43,083 nucleotides of DNA from Branchiostoma floridae (lineage: Eukaryota; Chordata; Leptocardii; Amphioxiformes; Branchiostomatidae): NCBI RefSeq assembly GCF_000003815.2, contig NC_049987.1, positions 24,206,970 to 24,250,052 on the forward strand, written 5' to 3'. Within the stretch, counting starts at the first letter, position 1, and each line of letters begins with the position of its first letter. Below the pieces are notes generated by a model that did no database searches, was not told the DNA's origin, and saw only the letters and a list, made by a program, of their open reading frames with translations. Shown piece after piece: positions 32,001 to 41,000 of the stretch. The position numbers and the translations under genes are program-made.

Positions 32001-35000
32001 GCTTGTCTTTTTACTAATTTTAGGTCATTTGTCAAGTTAGTCACATTTTCTTGATTGGCAGGCGGACAAAACTAAAACCTGACAAAACAGAATTAGCCCA
32101 ACAAAAACACCTAGGAATGCTTTATATTATAGAAAGAAATAAAAAAAACAGCCAGAGCCTAACCTCTGCTTGGAGAGTACGTCACAGCCCCCACTTTTGT
32201 AACCACACACAGTCCTGTAGTTTATGTGCTGTAAATTATCTCCCAGTTAATATCAACACAATACACATTCTTCCTGACGTTATTATCTGCCATAAATACT
32301 CCTAATAAGACCTCCTGCAAGGCAAACATTAGCTACAGTGGGCAAAATTACTGGGCAAGTTTGAAATTCTCTTTCTAAGGTTGTGTGCAATTGAACTGGG
32401 CATGACAAATGTTGGGTAAAAAGCAGATACCTACCTACCTACCTAGTCCTGTACCTACCTACCTAGAAAGCAGATAAAAGTCTACAAACATTAAGATTCT
32501 AGATGAATTTTCTTTTCTACGGTATTGTATTAACAGAGCAATTATGCAAGTTATATACTGTGATATTTGATTACTCTACCTTATAATTCTTGAATTTTTC
32601 CTGGTGGCTTACATGTATGTTCGCGTTTTTTGTGGTATTTCTGTTTTGTTCCCATGACTGTACAGTATGTGACTTATATAATACCTTGCTATCCCGAACT
32701 TAAAACCACCACGAACACTCCATTTGCTCCCTACCGTGAACCTAAATCACTGTGACAGCAAACTTAAAGGCATTCACTATACAATCATTGTTTCTGGACA
32801 TGATAAAACTAGGAGCAAGCAAAGGGCACTGAGCTCACAGTACCAGTATATTCAACAATAATTATTCTTATTTTGATACTACCTGTAAATTATGCTATAC
32901 ATGTAGCTATACAATTTTGTCATTTATATAACAGTGTATACTAAGATCTAGACCGATCTCACAGCTTATACACATGCACACTGGATAGAAGCCCGGTATC
33001 CAGCTGTGTTATAGCTCCTGACTATCTTCTGTCTTCTCCTCTTGCGAAGAGGACAGAAGAGACTCGGGAGGTATAATACGGCTGGATACAGGGCTAACTG
33101 GATAGGCCACATGTGTAGAAGCTGTAAAATGTTCTCTCTAACAGTTCTGTATTTAATATTTCTTCCTGCTAACTCTGCTGTACGATGCTCCCTTGCAGTG
33201 TCAGTATACAAAGGGATCCACAGTTAATGCACATACACTGGCAATGCATACTTTGGAAGGCCCATGTATGTACATGTAGAGGCCGTAGGATTTTTTAGAA
33301 CAGTTCTGTCGCTACCTCCTGCTAACCCTGATGTACGAAGCTCTCTTGTAGTGTCTCCTGTTGTATAACGGTGTACAGAGTGATCCCACAGCTAATGCAC
33401 ATGCGCTGTAGTATGCCCACATGTGTAGAGGCTGTGGAAACACCCGTCACACCCGACTGTCGCTGAGAGACATCTTCCTCCAATCCTCCTGCCTTCTGCT
33501 CTCTTCTTCCTGCATCTCCCAGAACTTCATCTCTCTTCTGCTAGCCTCTATACCAGACTGTCTATGCTGGCTGTAAGGAGAATGATTTGCCAGCGGAGTT
33601 TCACCACCACAATGTTTAGATGGAAATGGACAGGAAAATGTTAACCCCTATGACTGACTTTCCAGGCCACTTTTTCACCCTTCTGCCAGATTCTACAATT
33701 CCATATACCCCTGTAGGAAGGCCTGGTGGAGGCTATACACACCCCCGTAGAAAGGCCTGATGGAGGCTATACACAACCCCGTAGGAAGGCCTGGTGGAGG
33801 CTATACATACCCTGTTAGGAAGGCCTGGTGGAGGCTATACATACCCCCGTAGGAAGGCCTGGTGGAGGCTATACACACCCCCGTAGAAAGGCCTGATGGA
33901 GGCTATACACAACCCCGTAGGAAGGCCTGATGGAGGCTATACATACCCTGTTAGGAAGGCCTGTTGGAGGCTATACATACCCCTGTAGGAAGGCCTGGTG
34001 GATGCTCACTAACCCTGTAGGAAGGCCTGTATGTTGGAGGCTATACATACCCCTGTAGGAAGGCCTGGTAGAGGCCATAAATACCCCCGTGGGAAGGCCT
34101 GGAGGAGGCTATACATACCCCTGTAGGAAGGCCTGGAGGAGGCTATTTTTCTGCCCCCTTCCTCCTAGCTCCAGCTCCCTTCTGATCTGCTATATATAAC
34201 AACTTCCCATAAAACCCAGGTGTCTGCATCCTCCCCTCCCGTGATTGGCTACGAGCCGGATTACGCACCTGTACCTGCTCATGAATATTCCAGGTGTGCT
34301 AAGCCAACCACGGCGTGCAGAACAGCCCTTAATCCGCCCGCCTTTGAAACCTAGAGCCTCCCCTGTTTGCTCTGTGCTANNNNNNNNNNNNNNNNNNNNN
34401 NNNNNNNNNNNNNNNNNNNNNNNNNNNNNNNNNNNNNNNNNNNNNNNNNNNNNNNNNNNNNNNNNNNNNNNNNNNNNNNCTACGCCTTACGGAAAAGAGC
34501 ATGCAGACCCTCCACAAACTGTTAGGCACTTCACATTACAAAAGAACCAGTTTAGCGGAGGGAAGAGCTTATCTTCCACTGGTCCTGACAGAGAGAAGAT
34601 GGATGATATGTACAGTTTTTACAGGTTTATTGTACCATGCAAATGTCTCTTAGCTCTGAACAGTGAACTGAGGACTGCAACCCTTTCCAGAAGCATGCAT
34701 GTCGGGTGAGCGACACAGCCGAGATTCGAACCCACGACTTCTTGGTTCAGGGCCTCTAACCACTGGACTAGCGTGTACACTACCTAACAATTCACACAGT
34801 TTAACGAGGGTCTGCATGCTCTTTTCCGTAAGGCGTAGGCAGCCTATTTTTATTTCCCGTAACTCGTAGGGAAAACCATTTTATCTACGTAATTCATAGC
34901 AAGGCGGCATAATTTAGCGTAATTGCCTTCCTTGATTTAGCGTAATACGTAGGGGGTTCTTCTGAATTCAGCGTAAATCGTTGTCGGGATCCCCCCATGC

Positions 35001-38000
35001 AGACCCTCTTTAACATATCATAGCTGGCACTACAGGAGTGGCCTTGAGAAGTGAAGAATGGGCTTAAAACAATACGCTGAAGGAAAATCTGTTAGTGGGA
35101 ACAGACGGGGCTTATGGTAAAGCCCGGCTTAATGAGGCAGGAGTGCGCCGATAATTAAATCATGACCGCAGAATGTTGTTGCAGTGCTGCCGAGCTAACA
35201 GAGAGGGATGGACGGATTTGGGGAGTTTTTCTTCCGAGCTGATTCGTACCCCTGGAGTCTATAGCTGACATCAATCATGCCATTCTGCGGGTATCTCCAG
35301 GAGCTAAGCCTCCGACTGCAGGCCTTCGGGAGGGGCTCAACTGAATAAACTTTGGTCAGTGGACAGATCGTCTTTTCTGATAGCCTAAGCTGCCCTTACT
35401 CTGCAAACAGAGGCTGTTTTTGTTTTACATATTTCTAGGAGCTTTATCAGGCTTTAGATTTTCGTTAGGTTTTTTTTTGTCCCCCAGACAACAGAAAGCA
35501 CAGAGCCCCAAAGAAATGCTTAAAAAAAGATGTTAAAAAATAGCCGAAGCCTAACCTCTGCTTGAAGAGTAGCCATCTCTAACATGAGGCCTGTATTGTG
35601 AGGTTATTATGACAACATCTACTCTCCCTTCAATGATTAATGAATTTTACGAGATGTACTGTATATCTTGCTTTATACTCTAGACAGACATAAACAACAT
35701 GAAAGAATGGAGAATATCAACCAAAAGAACTGCTGACACCATACACTCATCTAACACAAAGGACAATCCCAGAGCAAAACAGGTGAAATTGACAAAGACA
35801 TTTTTTTCAAANNNNNNNNNNNNNNNNNNNNNNNNNNNNNNNNNNNNNNNNNNNNNNNNNNNNNNNNNNNNNNNNNNNNNNNNNNNNNNNNNNNNNNNNN
35901 NNNNNNNNNNNNNNNNNNNNNNNNNNNNNNNNNNNNNNNNNNNNNNNNNNNNNNNNNNNNNNNNNNNNNNNNNNNNNNNNNNNNNNNNNNNNNNNNNNNN
36001 NNNNNNNNNNNNNNNNNNNNNNNNNNNNNNNNNNNNNNNNNNNNNNNNNNNNNNNNNNNNNNNNNNNNNNNNNNNNNNNNNNNNNNNNNNNNNNNNNNNN
36101 NNNNNNNNNNNNNNNNNNNNNNNNNNNNNNNNNNNNNNNNNNNNNNNNNNNNNNNNNNNNNNNNNNNNNNNNNNNNNNNNNNNNNNNNNNNNNNNNNNNN
36201 NNNNNNNNNNNNNNNNNNNNNNNNNNNNNNNNNNNNNNNNNNNNNAAGGAAATGCCCGGTAACAATACATGCGCGCTTAAGACGGTCATCCCAGCACTAA
36301 TAGATACCATAAGTCCTTATAGAAGTACAATGCAGAGACTGCATTAAACCGAGTCCTGCACAAAGTCCTGCACCACTCAAGTGGGCATTAGGTAATGAGA
36401 GATGAGAAAATCCCCACACTTAGCCCAGGATAGAGGCAGTGCCATTAATTTCTAAATATACCCGTTTTTATTCCTACTTTGCAGCTTCCTTCCATCCATG
36501 TGAGGAACATGTTGAATACTGCGTAAATCCTTTGATCACGCAACTGGCCTTAGGTGCCCTGTACAAGGGACTAATAAAGCTTGCCTTCTATAAAGCAAAC
36601 GCTAGGAGTTAGTCTTTTTTTATGGCATCTTCAGGTCTATAGCCTTCTGTTTCTTGAAGCCTTGACAAGAAACTCAAACGAAACCAAGTGCCAGTATTAT
36701 TAGAATTGATAAGCATTGGTACCATCCTCCGTAGTAACTGCTGGCTCAATCTTTTGTGGTTAGCAAGCAAAAAGAAGTAGTTACTGTCGAGGATGGTACC
36801 CATGGCTAGGAACCTGACTATGGAGGCCATTTGAAGCTGTCTTTGATAGCTGAATGGCATAGAACTTAAGACTAGGACTAGTGCTAGAGACAAACCTTGC
36901 CAAAAATACAGTACTTGTACCTGGAAAAATTTGTTCTCTCATGATAACTGACTATTAAATCATTACAACAAGATTTCTCATCTGTGGAATTCGTTTTCAT
37001 TGTTGTAATCCGCAACCCTCACAGCTACATGATCTTTTAGGATAAAGATGGAGTTTCAAATATCACAAGAAGCTGCCTGTACTTAGCCTGGTATTCATCC
37101 ATAGCCTGTATTACGCGTACCATTGCCACAGACATTGCTTAGCATATAGTCACCAAAAAAACTTTTGACTCACACATTTTGCATACACAGCATTCTTATC
37201 CGCTCTCACATACTTGTAGTTGATGACGTATGAAATATTACTCATTGCTTGTACTGCCACAGAAAATACAAGGCATATACAATAACACTTTGTTCTACTC
37301 ACACATTTTGCATACACAACGTTCTTACACATCTATAGTTGATGGCATTTGAAATCTTATACATAATCTGACTCCATTGCCACAGAAACTACAAGGCATC
37401 ATCACAAATCATTCAGTACTCACACATTTCGCATACACAGCATTCTTGTCCACTCTCACACATTTGTAGTTGGTGGGGTATGAAATATAAATACATTGTA
37501 CTAAAGAATGTACTGCCACAGAAACTACAGTACAAGGCATATGTGATAACAATTGATTTTGTTCTACTCAGAATACACATCTTGCATACACAGCATTTGT
37601 GTCCGCTCTGACACATTTGCAGTTGGTGGTATTAAAATACTAAACAGTTACTACCGTAACGGAAAATTGACTTTAAAAGTTTAATGTACTGCAGCTACTG
37701 GAACTACAAGGCCTATATGATAAGATAAGAAGTTGTTACTTACACATTTAGCATACATGGCGTTCTTGTCTGCCCTGACACACTTGTAGTTGGTGGCGTA
37801 TGAAATACTAATAAGAAAACTGCGTGTACTGCTACAGAAACTCTACAGAAACTAGAAGGCACACATTGTGTGTATAAAATGTGATAGATAGTTGACAGTT
37901 TAACTTCTACTCACACATTTTGCATACACAGCATTCTTGTCTGCCTCACACACTACACCGGAACTACAAGGCATAATATGATAACAAGTTGTTCTACTTA

Positions 38001-41000
38001 CACATTTAGCATACACGGCGTTCTTGTCGGCCCTGACACACTTGTAGTGCCTGTCCTCGAAGTACAGCCCGTCCTCCCTGGTCTGAGGAGGGTTCTTAAA
38101 GGCATCCACAAACATCTGGATCTGGTCCTGGTAGAGCTGCAGACAGGACGGAAAGGAAATATTGTCTGTTCAAACATGCGGGGATTTACCTTGGGTAATC
38201 ATCGCAGGACAACCACAATGTTGAACTTGTGGGTGCTGAAATGTTGACTTTCCCACTAAGAAGGTCTGCAGGGCCCCCTCGCTAGAATTTACAATGTCAA
38301 CTTCTATTCTTAGGAATCCCCTAACCTCTATAATACTAAATTATAGTCCGCTTTTACTTCTCTTACTTATACTTCCCCCAGTCACCAATCCCTTCACCCG
38401 CATTTAGTTTTTATCTCCCCTACATTTCCCCTCTCTAATATACCTTGGTTTGCCCTCCAATCTTTCTTTTACACTATNNNNNNNNNNNNNNNNNNNNNNN
38501 NNNNNNNNNNNNNNNNNNNNNNNNNNNNNNNNNNNNNNNNNNNNNNNNNNNNNNNNNNNNNNNNNNNNNNNNNNNNNAAATACAAAACTTTTCATCAATT
38601 TCTTGTCATAAAGTCCTGGTTTTTTTTTTCTGTCTCAATAAGGAAAGTTTCATCCCAGAACGGATTGACGGGTCTTGGAGACAGCCTTGATTGCACAACA
38701 CATACATTTTGTACCACTGATTACATCTTTAATTTGTTAACCCTATTGCTGCTAAATGTAGCCTTTTGGCACCACATTTCCGCCGGATATGAGTTAAGTC
38801 AGTATATAGAAGGTTAAACTTAAACAAACCATCTCTTTCAAACATCCTCTGAAAAAAGGGTGACCTTAGGAGTACCGTCTTCAAGGTGAAGGTCTTAATG
38901 ATGAGAACCTTGCATGAACAACAACTCCTACTGCTCCTTCAAGAAAAGAAGATTACTTCAAGACTTTACCATCCTTAAGGAATGCTGATAGAGTTGTCCC
39001 CGTAGCTCAACTGGTAGCAGCCTCACTGTAAAGCTCCTGGTTCCAATTAGTTAGTAACTGGGAGACTCTGGTTCAATCCTGGGTAGGGCATCTTGGTTAG
39101 GGCTGCACCCGTCTTTTGGATGTAAAATGGGAGTCCCATGTTCAAGGAGGTGCCTCAAGAATGTAAAAGGAGTAAATCGCACCTGAGACAACAGTTCAAT
39201 CCTGGGTAGGGCATCTTGGTTGGGGCTGCAGTCATATTTAGGAAGGGATGAACAAACGGGGGTCCTGTGTTTGAGGAGGTGCCTCGAGCACGTTAAAGGG
39301 AAAGGGCTAGCAACCCCTCCCTGTAAAAACATAGTAAAACAAGCTACGGAAACAGCGAGGAAACTTGCTGACCCGTGTGCCACTAGGAGTAGGACTACAT
39401 GGTGAACAGCAACAATGCATCTTCAAGGCATGACTTGAAGATTCCCTCGAAAGACCCTTCCACCCCTGGGGAGTTCTGATGAAGTCCATGTTTGTCTGTT
39501 TGTCTGTCTGCCTAAGAAGTGACCAAACCAAACATTTTGCCTGTCCGCCCCAGAGCCCTGTCCCAATATGGGGCACTCTGCATGCGTGACTGTGTGACAA
39601 CAAACAGGGAGGGGGGGCTTCGCAAACATCCCCGTCTCGGCCACACCCAGTCATACACGGCTGCAGTAAATCATTCCACTGTTTGTTGTCAGTTTTCACC
39701 AAAAATGAACATTTCTTTTGGCAAAAAATGTCCAACTTTGGCTCCTGTGTGATGGTTTTACAACCGAATGGCCTGAAATTTGGTACATGTAGGGGGATAC
39801 CTTGGACATTTACATATGACTTTATCAACACACCCAGTCTCACATGGGTCGCAGTAAATCATTCCACTGTTTGTTGTCATTTTCATCCAAAATGTACATT
39901 TCTTTAAGCTAAAAATGTCCAACTTTGGCTCCTGTGCAATGGTTTTACTACGAAATGACCTCACATTTGGTAGAGAGGTACCTTGGACATATGCCCAATT
40001 AGTACTTTATCAACACTTTTGTCAAATGTCACTTGCAAATGTTTGTTATGTGTAAAGTAGGGTCAAGAGCTGTTCAACTCCATGTTCCTGCCTGCCAATG
40101 AAGGATTGCTATATGAGTTTATAGGTTGGGAGTTCTGTGTGTATGTGCCTATCCATGGTGCTGGACACACTGTATACCAGGGACTGAAGTACACATACTT
40201 TACAATGGTTTCAAAAGGCTCTAATCTCATGAGATTTCTAGCTTCTTGTGTTCCTTTAAAACACAGTTTTTTTTTTCTTCAAATTATGATATTTGGTATA
40301 TGCAAATGTTCATGAAATCAACTGACGGAAAAGCGTTTTTCTAAGCTTTAAAGTCAATGTGAACAAAATCTATATGTCATAATCTTAGATTTTGGACTTT
40401 TTTGTGTTTAACTTAGCCATTTCGTCTTGCTTTCGATTTCATCATGTTTTCATTATGTTGGGTTTGGCAACATAAAGAAGACCTGACAAAATAGAAAGCC
40501 CCACGAATAATTGCCTAAAAGAAAGGTACAAAACCGGTTTGAGCCTAACCTCTGCTGGAAGGGTACCTCAGTCAGTCCTTTGGTTTGATATCATAATCTC
40601 AACCGTCCCAAAACAATAATAAACAAACAACAAATACATGCCAGATACTAGCTTGCGTGGTGCTATAGGTGACCCTCGTTTATCATACCCACCATCTCCT
40701 TCCTGTAAGACCAACAAAGCCACTTGAAACACCACAATACTCCAGATGTTGTTTTAAAACTTTAAACCTTTCTCCTTGCACAAGCCTATTACCTTGTGCT
40801 GTCTGAATGTTATCTGATTGAGGTTTGAGTCAGATTTGAAACAGATCTAGATCTATCTAATTGTTGGGAGTTCATACAAACTAACCCCACCAAACAAGAG
40901 CAGGTGACACTCATCCACCTCGGATATAGATTTGAGACTTAACCAAAGAATATATTAGCTACTAAACAAATCACAAACTCCCTAAAAGTTGAGCTCTTGT

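Larger units (their letters stand above)
29968..38001 (-). other. PFN4 intron 2
   Basis: The 8-kb intron holds the extra exon-2 and exon-3 copies, CA repeats, three 195-bp tandem units, a 37-bp minisatellite, MITEs, a SINE and two assembly gaps. I found no further gene. Confidence 0.8.

Noticed and set aside
33704-34146. CRISPR-like array
   Set aside because: Units abut each other with no unique spacers, and the context is an animal intron; it is a minisatellite.
36609-36893. 94-codon - strand open frame inside PFN4 intron 2
   Set aside because: No domain, no splice context and no similarity to profilin; length is within chance for this base composition.
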